This document shows, one piece after another, positions 1 through 12,684 of a stretch of DNA of 64,000 bases. The notes under the pieces were generated by a model. The model made no database searches. It was not told where the DNA came from and worked only from the letters and a program-made list of their open reading frames with translations. Both the position numbers and the translations under genes were made by a program. Where the stretch lies: assembly GCA_048013815.1 (NCBI GenBank), contig CM106585.1, positions 13,392,001-13,456,000 of the forward strand, read 5' to 3'. Position 1 is the stretch's first letter. Each line of letters starts with the position of its first letter. The DNA comes from Setoptus koraiensis (taxonomy: Eukaryota; Arthropoda).

Positions 1-880
1 GGTGGCCAGATAACGTAGTGTGATAAGTGGCCGGCAGGCAACCAGTGCAACAACAACAGCAAACAATAATAACAACAACAATGGCGATATCAAGCGGCGA
101 CAAATGAGCAAAAATGAAGAACAGACTCACTCAAAATGATAATTGGCGCGACAAATTACAACCTGGGCGCTATTATAAAATGTGTTCTAACTGGAGCTAC
201 TGCAACCGCTCACACTGCAACAAGAGTGGCAATAGATTAACAAGCGGCAACAAGTTTGCAAACAACACAAACATACGGTGTGTGTGTGTGTGTGTCAGTT
301 GACCGAAAGTGGCGAAAGTGGACCAATAAGGGATACAAAGTTGTTATTGGGCGCACTTGTAGCAGCAGTCAGCGACAAATTGATAGGCCAATGGACAAAG
401 TAACACACAACAGCGACAGAAACAACGTCCGAGCCACTTTGGCCGCCATTGGCCACTCACAACTGGACTGTAAAGTGGCAGCAACAGGTTGTTGCCAGCG
501 CAACAAAATGCTAATCAGTGTGTGTGTTTCGTCGGATCGGGATTGGTCACACCGCAGACTCGGTGTGTTTCTGCATCTGTTTGTGACTGGTCGACTATTA
601 TTGTTTACCGTTTGTGGCCTACAAATGGCCGAACAAATGTTAAATAATGCCAACAAACGGCCTAGTCAGCGCACACCGACCGGCAGCATGCATGACACAT
701 TGACGAGCATTGCCGAGCTTTTGTTACATAATAATGGCGCCGCCGAGGCACCATAATGCACCGCATCATTTGCACAACCGCCAGCGTAATGGCAAATGTG
801 ATAAAATATGCAATGTAACGCTGCAACGACGGCGCACATTAACATGGCAGTGGGATGGGGCGAGAAGATTATCAGCGATT

Positions 881-1014
881 CGCTGTTGTTGTTGTTGTTT
901 CTGCTGTTGTCGTTGTTGCTGTTGCTGCTGCTGTTGTTGCTGTTGCTGCTGCTGTTGTTGCCGTTGTTGTTGTTGTTGCTGCTGCTGTTGTTGCCGTTGT
1001 TGTTGTTGTTGCAA
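881..1014. repeat. GTT/GCT trinucleotide tract
   Basis: About 135 bp made almost only of TTG, CTG and CGT triplets (CAA/CAG/ACG on the other strand). Every frame stays open (poly-Gln, poly-Asn, poly-Leu or poly-Cys), which creates false long frames on both strands. There is no flanking coding signal. Confidence 0.85.
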
Positions 1015-2260
1015 CTTGTTGTGAGTATCGAGTTGACTCTGTAACTGCCCATGTTACGTATGCACTTTGGCTGCTCGCAACTTGAGAGTCACCGCTCACC
1101 GTACAGCATGGCCCACAATGAGCATGGCCAATTGAGCGCGGCGCACACGATAATTGATTGGCTGACAAACGTTTTTAGCAGGCCATAAAGGATAAAAACA
1201 AGCCATTTTGGCCAGCTCATACACAAATGTGAGCGCGCAACTTTTCGCTGGATCGCATCGATGGGCCTCGCCACTCGCAACTCGCCACTCGTAACTCGCA
1301 ACAGTCGGTTGTCAGTTGCGCCAACTGTGTGCTTTTACACAGCTTGTGTGTGTGTGTGCGCAATTGTGCCCCATTGATGCCAAAATGTAATGTAAAATGT
1401 AGATGAGCGCTCACTGCCACCGCAACTGCGATCTCGTACAGGCGATAATGGGAAATTTCCATGACCGCATGACCATGCACACACCGCCTGTGCGCGCCTT
1501 ATTGTGTCCGGTGTTAACCCATTAATGCGTGGCGCCTTGAACATATTTTGCCCATTTGGCACCATTGTTGTGGGCAATGCTGGCCAGTTGGCCAAGTTGG
1601 CCATGTCGCTGCTGTTTTGCTGTTGCAGTGGGCCGCTTGCACAGCGTCGACGCATCACAGCGCCGGCCTGCGCCTTACTTTCAATGTTAGCCGAATGTGC
1701 TTGTATGTGAGTTATACACAAGTGTGTGTGATCGATCATTCCCATCGATTGAATCATCGCTGCGCCTAACTAGCCATGATGCCATAATACTAGCCATAAT
1801 GCCATAATGCTGCCGCTGCCGCCGCCGCCGCAAATAATGAGAACGCATGAGTGTGGCAAGTGGCGACCAGGCGTCTCATGCTACGCGACTCATAGCGGCC
1901 AAGCGGCCCGCACTTTGCGACCACTCGGCTCGCCATGATCTAATCGGTCAGTTCCTGCGATCGGCTGCCGATCCCAATGATCAATTCGGCGGCCGTCGAG
2001 CGCAGCCATCAATTATGATCGCACTGGCACCGTTTTCCCGTATCGCCGCTTGTCCGCTCGTCTGCTCGTCCGTTGTCCGTTGTGCGCTTTTGCGCTCGTC
2101 CGCTTGTCCATTTGGCACGGCTCCAGCCATCATGCCGCGCTCGCATTTGCGACGATGCGGGACGCGGCCACTGTCATTGTTGCCCGATGCGCATGATAAT
2201 GGCGGTGCCAATGTGCGCATCATGTCCACTCATAAACGCTCGATAATGCATCGCATAACA

Positions 2261-2380
2261 TCATGCAATATCATGCAATATCATGCGGTATCATGCGGTA
2301 TCATGCGGTATCATGCGGTATCATGCGGTATCATGCGGTATCATGCGGTATCATGCGGTATCATGCGGTATCATGCGGTA
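2261..2380. repeat. Decamer tandem array, TCATGCGGTA x10
   Basis: Two variant units (TCATGCAATA) are followed by ten identical copies of TCATGCGGTA, giving twelve head-to-tail 10-bp units. The perfect identity of the ten suggests recent expansion. Degraded relatives flank it (TCATACTCGT downstream, CGCATAACA upstream). Confidence 0.95.
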
Positions 2381-2878
2381 TCATACTCGTCATATGACAA
2401 GTACAGCATCGAACGGTATCATCCGACATCGCATGACATCATATGCGAGCGGCCGGCGGAGCCGGCAGCATGATCCGGCCGGCCGCTGTTGGCGCGCCGG
2501 CAAGACGGCGACAGCCAGGCGAAAATTTGGCGCCGAGTCGTGGTCGTGACCAACAATGAAGCGGGCCCTCATTGCAACGACATGTCGCGCATGACCCCTC
2601 GCCATGTTATCTGTCTATTTTCAGCGCTTTTCCATGTCCAGCGGGCAGCCGGTTGGCAGGCTGCCCGCGACAAAAGACGCTGCGCCAAACAATGGCTGCA
2701 GCGGGCTTGACCGCACCGGATCAGATCGGCCCGCAACTCCGCTGGCCGCTGCGAGCTTGATTCTGTTGGCTTGTTAGCGCTTGCGGCCAGGAGAGCGCCA
2801 CTGAGAGAGACTCCATGATGAGGATTGAGAGAGAAGGATTCGCTCTTCGCCTGGCCAGATGTGGCGTGAGGAGGCTTG

Positions 2879-2907
2879 ATTTGCATTTGCGAGATGCAAA
2901 TTTGCAT
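2879..2907. promoter_or_regulatory. Cluster of three octamer (POU-type) motifs
   Basis: ATTTGCAT lies at 2879-2886, ATGCAAAT at 2894-2901 and ATTTGCAT at 2900-2907. The last two overlap in a 14-bp palindrome. ATGCAAAT is the classical octamer bound by POU-homeodomain factors. Function is inferred from the motif only and no nearby gene start is known. Confidence 0.35.
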
Positions 2908-4120
2908 TTATGCGTTTGCTGGCCGCATGTTGCTGCGTTGCAGCGTCCATTCGCATGTTCGCAATGTAGTCGCATACATACATTATGTGATGAATAGGCA
3001 TGATGGGCTTTTTTCTTTATTTTCTCCGTTGCATTGCACTGCAACGGCGGCCGTATTATTATATCCAATGTATACACCATACACCGTGGATTTAGTCAGC
3101 CGACAGAGATTCATCACATTTCATGTTTGAGGCGTGTCGTACTGCCGACGGGGCCGGGCACACAACGGCGCTGGCTGTTGCGGCCGCAACGCATTTATGG
3201 CTGTTATTTAACTTTTGTTTGCGGAACATTTCATTTAGAAATAGCCAAAAATATTGCCGCCTCAGCCACTTGTTGCAGTTTCAGTTAATACGGTTGCAGT
3301 TGTTGCCGTTGCCGCAGTTGGCTAACTGGGCAACTGGGCAACAATGGCCGGCAACACGATGAATAGAGGAGGCTGCAACAGGTTGCCACAGGTTAGCCCT
3401 TTGTTGACGTTTAGCGGTCAGATGCTGGCTGGACAGACGACGATTGTTCATCAGCGAGCTCGCCGGCGAGTCATTAAAAATAGTTTTCATACAACTGGCC
3501 ACTTGGCTGGCCCGTCGCTGCCATTGTAGCCGGCTGACAAAAAATACCGTTAGCGTAAACTGGTTGTTATTGGCGTTGTTGCTGCCGCCGCTGCTGTTGC
3601 CGCTGTTGCTGTTGTTGTTGCTGGTGTTGTCGTCATTGCAGCGCGAATGCACAAATAGAGAATAGATTGGTCTAAAATTGGCAACAGTCTCGCTCAATGA
3701 GTGTCGCGCTCTCTCTGGGTCAAATTGGGCTCGGCCGACAACAATTTTACTCAGCGAGAGAGACGCAAGCGATGTCGTTGACGCCATGAGCAACTTTCAA
3801 TGCAACTCTGATAATGGCAACGCTTAAATACTTCATATTCATTTGGCTGGCTCACTTCGGTTGGCCGTCATTTGGCCCACTGACTGATTCACTTGGCTCG
3901 CTGAGTCCAGCCAAACGAATCAGTTGGCCAGTTCTCCAGCTAACAGGCACCTGTTGAGCCTGGCAGCGCAACAATATCTCGACCGATGCCAGCAGTATCA
4001 GCTGTCGTCTTGTTGTGCAGCAATATATCTGCTGAGATAAGTTGTGTGTATCTCGCTAATCTGCATCATTGTTGCGCAGCCCCGATCAAACGGTTATATC
4101 TGCGCTGATACGAACTGACA

Positions 4121-4180
4121 AACTGATATAAACTGATATAAACCGATATAAACCGATATAAACCGATATGAACTGATACA
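4121..4180. repeat. Decamer tandem array, AACCGATATA type
   Basis: Six head-to-tail 10-bp units: AACTGATATA twice, AACCGATATA twice, then AACCGATATG and AACTGATACA. The unit length matches the array at 2261-2380 but the sequence is unrelated. Confidence 0.9.
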
Positions 4181-6963
4181 ACGGCAACAGACAGGTGATT
4201 ATCAGCGTCGACCGGCGGCTAATTAGCACTCTTGCCATGCCGGCAGCAGCGCCACTAAATGGCTGCCATGTTAAATGCGACCAACGAAAAGATAAAGCCG
4301 AGATAAGGCGCCCACACAAGCTCGCTGTACGGACACTTTGGCCGCTATACTGCAGAGATGCCGTGGCGGCAACCATTTTTTTTTCTTCACCACCTGTCGA
4401 GCGATGGCGGCCGACAACAATTGCGGCACACTAGTCATTAGACGCTAGTTACCGTATCGTTGATTGATCTTGATCGTCGTTGGCCGACAACGCGCGCTGT
4501 CGGGCCAAAAAATAGATGCCACTTGCCGGCAGTTTGCAGCGGCATTGTCTTGGCAGCGCCGTGTCGATGCAATCAGCAGGTACAAGCCATGATCTGTGGC
4601 CATGTACGGACGATCGGCTCAAATCAGCGCTACTCAGAGTGTTTTTTGTTGCGCGCCAACCATCATTGGGCACGGAAATAGACGGCGGACAATCAGCATT
4701 GACCTCTGCTAATGGCAGCCCCGCTATTGGCTCCACTATTGGCTAAATTGCCAATTAAGCGAGCGGCGGCCAAGACAATGGATATTGTCTCTGCCGGCGC
4801 GCCGTCTGCCTCGACAACCGGCGCGTCTACTCCGATAACCAGTGACCGTGATGACGATGATGATGACCAATCTCGCTGATCGATCGAGCGAGCCACTTGC
4901 ATCGCTGCTGCTGCTCATTGAACACAATTCATCCGCAATAATAATGATTTTTCATGGCTTTGTTCCATCATCAGCATCCAAAACATAATTTGCTGCGTTG
5001 AGCCAATCGATCCGAGTCGAATAAAATAATAATTGTGTGCAGCAGCCACACTGGGCAAAAAAGAAAGACGATGGCAACATCTTTTTTCGCATTACACTCA
5101 CTCGGCCATCTCGGCTCATCATTTCGAGGCGAGCGTCTTCAAAATGATGAATTTTTTCTTTGTCAACAACCGCCAGTGGCAAGCTCGCCAAGCGCGACCC
5201 AAGTGCAAGTTGAGTGGACCAATCAAAGTCGGGAAGAAGGCCATAATCAAATGATCATTCACCCGAACGAATGGCAACTTCGCCACTGGCCAGATCCGAC
5301 TTGCGCCGGTCGCTTCCATTTAGCCGACCGGCCAGCTAAATCGTACGCTGGCCACACTGGTCTGCTGTTGTGGTACTTTTTTAGTGGTCAGCCGCAAACG
5401 AGGCTACGTTCCAAATGCACTCCACGCCAACCGCAGGCCAATCAACGGCCGGCCCGCAACTGACCACTCGAAACATAGAGGGCGGCCTGAGACTGTTTGG
5501 CCCTTTCTTGGCCGCCAGCTGATGGTAACGCATCAGCCAGCGGCCGGTAATCAGCCAACGGATAACAACAAGCTGGCATGAATGAATAATTGCTATCGAG
5601 CGGCAGCAGCTACATTATCCGACAAGGTCTAGACAATTGTCAAGAGGCTATTTCCATCATTGTTTGTGCCAACAACAAGCAGTCAGCCAGTTGTGTCAAT
5701 TTGCTTGCCGAGCCAGCTGCTGCTGCAAAAAAGACGCAACAATTGCGCCTTGGCTCGATGAAAAACAAGCGATGATAGGCAAGATTAAGTCTGTGCTCTC
5801 ATTGCTTTGATTATTCTTTCTCATCAACTCGAACGCTGCACAATGGGCCAGAAAATTGAATGGATTTCGGTGGCCCGCGAGAGGGCCGACATGAGAGGCC
5901 AGTCATAATTGCTGGCCCGATCCACCCGTAGGGCATGCTGATGCGATTCATCTCTGGCGGAGACAATTAGAAATGATCCAAAAAACGAGACGTCGCCACA
6001 ATTTTTTTGATGCCCACCGTCGGCCGAAGACCGTCGGGCATGCGAGCGACAAGTTTATTTATAATTTTTATTGTTATTTTCACTCGTTAGCGCCTGCATG
6101 TTTTTTTCGGGCAGCCACCGTGATGCTCACAATAAAGATCGGGCTGCCAGTGCAGAAAATCCGCTCGGAAAAATGCGTTCTCAGTCGCACACAAAATTAT
6201 GATGGCTCAAACAAACAACAAATTAATCGTAATGGTAACCGACCAAGGTCATCAGCGGCTCGCTTACACGCCGTCTTGCACCAGACACAATTGATGGTGC
6301 CGGCGAAACAGAATGGTCTCGGCACGACGATGACAAACAGCAACAAGTTGAACAAGTTGTTCTTGTTGTTTCCATCGACAACAATGCGACGACCATCTCG
6401 CCGGCGTGTGTGGCCGGCGCTGTCTCGATTGTGGCGGTCTCAATTGCGGCGCAGTCTCAATTGCGGCGCTATCTCAATTTGTCCAGAAAGTAATCTCTTC
6501 TGGCCGCGGCCTCATCGCGGCCACGACCAACTGAGATGAGAGGCACAATTGCGCCTTTGTTGTGGCGACCAGACTGGCCACACTGCTACTGTCTGGCAAG
6601 ATGCAAATGCATGACAACGATACTAATAATGCGAAGCTGCAACGAATGAAAACACATGCAATCAACGAAAATACATGTAATGAATGAAAAAGCTAAAAAA
6701 TAAACGCAACAATGCTGCGTCTGTCGGGCCACGAACGGCTCATCACGCCGACGGAGCGGGCCATCGGCGAGTCCGGGCGACGTAGCTCGAATTCGAAGCC
6801 CGTCGAGGAGTGCACTCAGAAAAAGCTCGGCGACTCTCTCATGGCCTTTTACTCTCTCACAAGTAGCGAGTCGCGAGTCATTTGCCAGTTATTTGTTGTT
6901 TGTTTGCCACAGTTAGCAGCGGCCGCCATTAGCCAGTACGGCACACTGAGCCTCGACGAGATC

Positions 6964-7034
6964 CGCGCCGCGCCGAACCGCGCCGAGCCGCGCCGCGCCG
7001 AACCGCGCCGAGCCGAACCGCGCCGAGCCGAATC
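6964..7034. repeat. GC-rich 5/15-bp tandem repeat
   Basis: Built from GCCGA, GCCGC and ACCGC pentamers, with a larger CCGCGCCGAGCCGAA 15-bp period. It is embedded in a frame that would encode RAEPRRAEP-like repeats, but no domain surrounds it. Confidence 0.8.
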
Positions 7035-8292
7035 CAAGGTGAATCGTCGGAGAGCTTGCTGGCGCCGAGTGTGCACTGGAGCGCTTAAATGGATCCTTTG
7101 AGCGGCAACCTTGGCTCTCTGGCGTCTGTCGCAAGTTGCAGTTTGGCGACTCTTCCGAGACTCTCGAGACGCTCGACATTGGACGGCGAAATTTTTTCTC
7201 GGCTCGGGCCGCTCTCTCATGATTTCTGAGCAAACACAACGAACCGGCGGCCACTTTTTAGGCGCTTTTCAGCCTGTTGCCAGATACGATAACGAGCGCA
7301 CTGCGCAGCGAATATTTCCGAGAGGTTGTTGTCATTGATTCTCTGGCATGCTCGACACGCCAGCGAATCAATGCCGGTGTCGTCGCGTCGCCGCGTCCAC
7401 CGACACGACAGGTGAGCAGCCAGCTCACCTGTCCGACCGACGACGACGACGACTGAGCAAGCTGTAAACAATCGGATACGAGAGGTGTTGAAACAGCAGC
7501 AATGCCACCTGTGCGACATTGCGTCACATTGTTGCGGCATCGCAGCAACAGTTGGTCGGGTCGGCGACGCAAACTGGAATGCTGGCCATGTGAACTGGAG
7601 CATTTTCGAGCTGCATTTTCGAGCAGAGTTCGGGCTGGAAAATGCCATAGAGAAGCGAGCGATCGGTTGGCAGCTCTTGTTGGTGGGAGGAAGTCAGTTG
7701 AAGCTGGAGTGAGTTGTTTCGGGCCGGCACCGGCGGCAATCGAGCGCAAGAGTGCACGGCGAAATCGGAGCCCAATTGCAGCGGCAATAGACTGAATCGA
7801 CGCGCCGATTTACACACACCGATCGAGGGGGCATCGACTTGTCGAGTCGCACACCGTCTAGCCGGCGAGCTTCTTCTCGGGTGTCGTGCAAATATTCAAA
7901 GCTACAGCAACGACGGCACGACTGCAAGTCTCAGTTGTGACAAAGGGCTGCCTTTGGAGCGGCGATTGGTCCAATGGTAGCCCTTTGTCGCGCTGATTGC
8001 GCGTTGCAGTCGCCAGCAGATACTGCAGAAGTACGATATTGGAAATGTTGTCAAGGAGCAGGACTTTTGGCACTTGGCATGCTGCAGAAGTGGCAATTGT
8101 CGGGCGGAAACGCGCGCCAACAGTCACGATTCGCGCCGCCATCCATCAGGCCGGATGGCGGGCATTGTGCTCGGGACTGCTGTTGGCCGGGGCGCGCAAC
8201 GGACAATCGAGCGGTAAGGTCAAGTGGAAGATGGATGGCAAATAGATGCGCGGTCGTGAAAAGATGAGGATCTGTCATTGTGGTCGACTCAC

Positions 8293-11200
8293 CATTGTGG
8301 GCCCGTGATTGAGCAGGTAGCAGAAGAGCACCGTGCCCGACACTGTCCGCTGTCGCAGGCAAAACTCTTGCCAGGCTTCGTGTTTTCCGGCCATTTCCTC
8401 CAGGTACAACGAGTTGTCTTGATGAATGTTATGCAACGACGTTGTTGCGAACAAGCTTGACGCCGATCTGTTGTTGTTGTTGCTGTTGTTGTTGTTGTTG
8501 TTGTTGCCCGATATGTGAGCGATATCGCCCATCGTCGCAATGTGCCTAGGCTGGCCGTCGGCGGCCTTGCCGGTTGCGTCTTGACAGTGCTGCTGGCTGG
8601 CGGTGTCGGTGTGATGATACTGGTGCTCGTTTATGGGATTCACGAAGCCGATGTGATTGAGCGAGGCCACGGTGGCCGCGTTCGACAGCGGCAACCAGGT
8701 TAGCCGACCGCCCGTAGTGTTGCCGGTGGCGAACTTCAACAGGTGACCGTTTATGTGCTGGTCGGTCGCTTGTTTGGCGCAATTCTTTTCTTTGTTGGCG
8801 CCGGTGGCCGCTGCATTGTCGCTGAAGCCGCTGAGAATTTGCTGCGATTTCACACTTGAACTGGAGCAGCAATTTTTCAGCTTCTTTTTGTCCTTTTTCA
8901 GCTTCAGCACTTGTGACCTCTTTTTCTTCTTCTTGCTGCTATCGGCCGTCTTGCCGGCGATTATTGCTGGCGCCAGGCGGCCGCAATAATTGCAACAATT
9001 GCTCATTGTGGACGCGGGCGACCACGTGGCGCCGCACTGACAATCGCTGTCGTCGTCGAGCTTCTTGTCGGACGATGTCGGGCCCCGCTGTTTGGCTGCG
9101 GAGGACGCGCCGGTGCCGGCCCCGGCCAGCATGTCGAGCGACTCAATTGTCGACGAGCACAGAGTTGACGAAAGCAGCTGATCGTGGAGCTCGTCGGTGC
9201 CCTGCTTGTTGCTGGCCGCTGTCAGATGCTTTGACATTTGTTTGCTCACTTGCTCACCTGTCGAAGCGCCCTGCTGACTCTTTTGCTGCGACGACGATGC
9301 GCCCAACTGCTGCTGCGATGTCGCTAGGTGCCTGAACAAGGCGGGCGCTGGCCTCTTGCTGATCAGCAAAAAGTCGTGAATGTCGTCGTCGTCTTCGTCG
9401 CGATGATACGACTGCCTGTGCAACGACAGCTTCGTCTTTGTTGATTTCTTGTCGAAGCTCGCCGGACGCTCCGACGTGTGCTGCAACAGGTCCGTCTGGG
9501 AGCACGAAGTACAGTTTTGCAGCAACTGTTGCTTCGAATTGGCCCTCTCATGGCTGCCGGGCCGTATGAGATCGGCCGACAGGGCGCCAGAGCGGCGCAA
9601 ATTGCTCAAACATTTCTGGTTGTATTTGGATCGAGGCAGTTGCTGCGCCGATTGCTGGTGCCTCTGGCGCCTGAATTGCTCTTTGCTGGCCGCGCTAATT
9701 AGCTTGGCCGACGAGCCCGTTTCGTGGGGCCCACAATTGGCCTTTTTCTTGTTGTACTTGCCGGCCGGCACATCGGCCTCTATGGTGGTAGAACTGACCA
9801 GCGACGACGAAGATTTTGAGTTTGTTGAGGCTGATGGCGACGGCGCCATTGCGCCAGTGCACGATGTTCGCTTCGTTTTGTTGTTGTATCTTGAGGGATA
9901 GTTCGCGGCGGAAGTGGCGCCCGCCACCGGGTACTTGAGAAGGGGCCGGCCGAACGTGGGCAATCCGAGAATGTCGCTCAGCTGACGATGGCTCAGGCTG
10001 AGCTGGCCAACGTGATCGTGCAAGTAGCCGCTTGTTTTTCGTTTTATTATCACACTGTTGCACTCAATCATAATTAGACAAATTAGCGTTATGACGGCCA
10101 ACGAGCCATACAAAATAAGAGCAAACAATTTAAACTGATACAGCCACCAGGTGGTGTTGAGATTGCAATAGTATACGCTGGTGTGTGTCTTAAATGACAG
10201 TAGCGAGCTTAGGAACAATTGCGTATCACTCTGTTGTTGTTTTCTCTGTTGACCGTTGGTGGCGTTATTATTGGCAGCGCGAGAGGCATTCTGAGTGGTC
10301 AGCTTGTTTGTGTTGGCAGCTAGACCAATAAGTTGCTTGAATTCGATAAATATTTTGCCAAACAGAGACACTTGTTCGCCACTTCCGTTTCCGGTTGCTG
10401 CCGTAGTTTGCTGCTGCTGCTGTTGCTGTTCGTCTGCTGCTGCCGTTGTTGTTGTGGATGACGCAATTCTTGTGCTGCCTGTGGATTGACTAGTTGTGAC
10501 AAATTGGTCAATTGCATCAATGTTGTTGTTGTTGTTAGTAGTAGTAGAAGAGGGATTGGCCGGCAGGGGGCCAGCTGAACCGTCAGACGAAGCAGAGGGT
10601 GCGTTATTGTTGTTGTCAATCATTATTAGTGTGGGCAGTGTTGCTGACGTGCCGAACAGACCCATGCCAACCTGTTGTTGCTGCTGCTGCCGGTTGTTGT
10701 TGTTGTTTTTGTTGTTGCTGTTACTCATCAAATGTTGATTGGGTGCGATTGCGGCGTGCAACGGATTGAGTGTGGTCACCGTTATTACGGTATCGCTGTC
10801 ACCTGTCATGGTATCGTGCAAGGTGCGATTGTTGTTGTCGTGGTTGTTGTCCAATGTTGTTGTGCCCATCAGACTTGACCACAGCTGACGTGCGTTCTTT
10901 TGCTGTGTCCAATTGTGTCGACCGATGGTGGGCTTGTTGTTGTTGTTGTTGTTTGCAATCTGATCTGACGATTGCACAATCAGCGATTGGTTTATCAGTG
11001 GCTGTGCCTCAATGCGCGACAAGTGCTCGCTCGGGCCCGACACTCTCGTCGATCTTCGCCATCGGCCCATCTCGTGAGGACTGTCCAGCTCAAGCGCTGC
11101 GGCCGACAGGTCACCCGAGTTTCGATTGGCCAAAAATGGTTTTGAGGCACCCGACGACAGCTGACTGCTGGCGCTGGTCACCGTGGGCGGCTGCGAGGGG

Positions 11201-12684
11201 CGCCACGTCAACGGTCGATACATGGGCATGAGGCGTGCATAGAGGGCGCCCAGGGCGCAGGCACTGCTCACCAAAAAAATGGCCACTATGAGACTCTGAA
11301 ATTGTATCATTTTATTTGCGCCCTTTTCCTTCTTCTTATTTTTGGCCTCATCTCTTTGGTCTTGCTGTTTGTTATCACTGCTAGTAATCACTTGTTGCTG
11401 CTTTGTTGCTGCACAATCTGTTTGACTTTGTGGTTGTTGTTGCTTCAACGCCATTTCGCCATTGTCTCGGTGCTCCGTTTCCGCTGCCGACGACCAATTT
11501 CTGCCCCCCTCTATGGCCGAATCTGCACGAGCAGACGACAATTGATTCACGTATATAGGAGACGATTTCTGCTGCTTGCTGAGACTTCCGGTCAGATCAC
11601 TGTCATTGTTGACACGTAGCGAACAACTGCTGCCCAAATGGGACGAGTATTGATGCAGAGGGCGCCTCATCATTGCGGCTCTCGTTTGGGCCGCGGAGGC
11701 ACTGAGATTTTTGCGAATTTTTATCGTCTTCAGCGCAGACTGAAACGACATTGAGGTGAGCGTAAACATTTGCATCAACTTTGTTGTTATCAACGAAAAC
11801 AATATAATGTTGCATGTAAATAAATTACGTGGTTTAATTAAGCTAATTATGGCAAAACTGAACGAGCCCAATGAGTTTATGATCTCCTCAATGTTCATCA
11901 CAATCAAATACAAATCTAATGTTGGCCAATGGCGCTTAGTAGTAGTTGCGTCATTCGTTTTCAATTTAGAGCCACAATGCAGTGCAGCGTTGTGCTCGTT
12001 GGTTTTTTTCGTCGCCGACTTGTTGTTGTTAGATTCGCAAACAGCGGCGGCTTGATGGGGCCCGTGATTGGGATTGATTTGGCTGGCCGTTGTTGTTTGT
12101 TGGCTTGTATCACTGGCACAAGTTGTTGTTGTTGGCTGCTGATTTGAATCACTTATTCGGCCCCTTCTTCTTTTGTTTCTTTGCACTTGTTTCGCGCCAT
12201 CAATCGCATTATCACCCGTTGACTCGTCGTTCTCTTTCGACGCTTCTTCGTCCTCTTCATCTTCGTCCGCATCTTGATCGTCATAGTGGTCTCGCTGCTG
12301 CTGTTGTTGCTTGTCTAGCGATAAATTATTATTGCTATTTGTTGCAGTTAAGGCTGTTGCAATTGTTGTTGCTGTTGTTGACACGTATTGTTGCGACGAC
12401 GACGAAGACGACGACGAATTTGCTATGGCACCCGTTGCCAGCAATGACGACGAGGCCGACGATCTTGTGAATGTCGACAACACCGGCGAACACAAGGTCG
12501 AGGAGCTTGAGCTACCACTAATTGATGCTTTTCTATGAGAGGCATTCTTTATTATCACTATGAACCAAATAGATATTGATATAATACACGGCGCCACTAG
12601 CAGTATAGCAAAATAGGAATAGGGTAATATGTCGCTTTGAATTATATTCAATTGATGTTCATCTAAATTGTTAAACCAGAACAT
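8293..12684 (-). CDS. Divergent GPCR-like multi-pass receptor with giant loops (5' exon)
   Basis: One open exon of 1464 codons from ATG 12684 to a consensus donor (ATG|GTGAGT) at 8293/8292. Hydrophobic segments lie near residues 24-47, 253-280, 287-310, 458-484 and 845-875, and a sixth begins near 1447 (GTVLFCYLLNHGP) and is cut by the splice site. The third begins with Cys in FTCNIILFSL, and CNLNTTWW precedes the fifth, as the TM3-ECL2 disulfide pair of class A GPCRs would require. No DRY motif is seen after TM3 (TIKIRK instead). About 200 residues separate TM1 and TM2, about 350 lie before TM5 and about 570 before TM6; these linkers are rich in Q, N, S and T with basic or acidic patches. 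The receptor class and ligand are unknown. If unspliced, the frame ends six codons later at 8275. The exon with TM7 and the C-terminus was not identified. Confidence 0.65.

Larger units (their letters stand above)
1..8292. other. Gene-poor, repeat-rich region
   Basis: No open frame here has a recognisable domain, and the longer frames run through low-complexity sequence. The stretch is rich in CAACA/TGTTG words, trinucleotide runs and decamer arrays. It lies downstream of the 3' end of the large minus-strand GPCR-like exon that stops at 8293, so part of it may be that gene's last intron and the remaining exon; I could not find a convincing terminal exon. Otherwise it is intergenic DNA. Confidence 0.5.

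Noticed and set aside
666-1168. Several overlapping frames through the CAA/CAG tract
   Set aside because: They are open only because the triplet repeat lacks stops in any frame; flanking codons show no domain, and frames on both strands are equally long.
1089-1301. Hydrophobic minus-strand frame considered as the missing TM7 exon of the GPCR-like gene
   Set aside because: No NPxxY-like motif, no convincing acceptor in phase 0, and 7 kb away; support too weak.
1847-2473. A 208-codon frame through the TCATGCGGTA array
   Set aside because: The repeat part gives ISCGIMRYHAV-like periodicity from the decamer; the remainder has no recognisable domain or signal.
5973-6539. A 188-codon plus-strand frame
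   Set aside because: No domain, no hydrophobic or compositional pattern of a protein, no nearby promoter or poly(A) signal.
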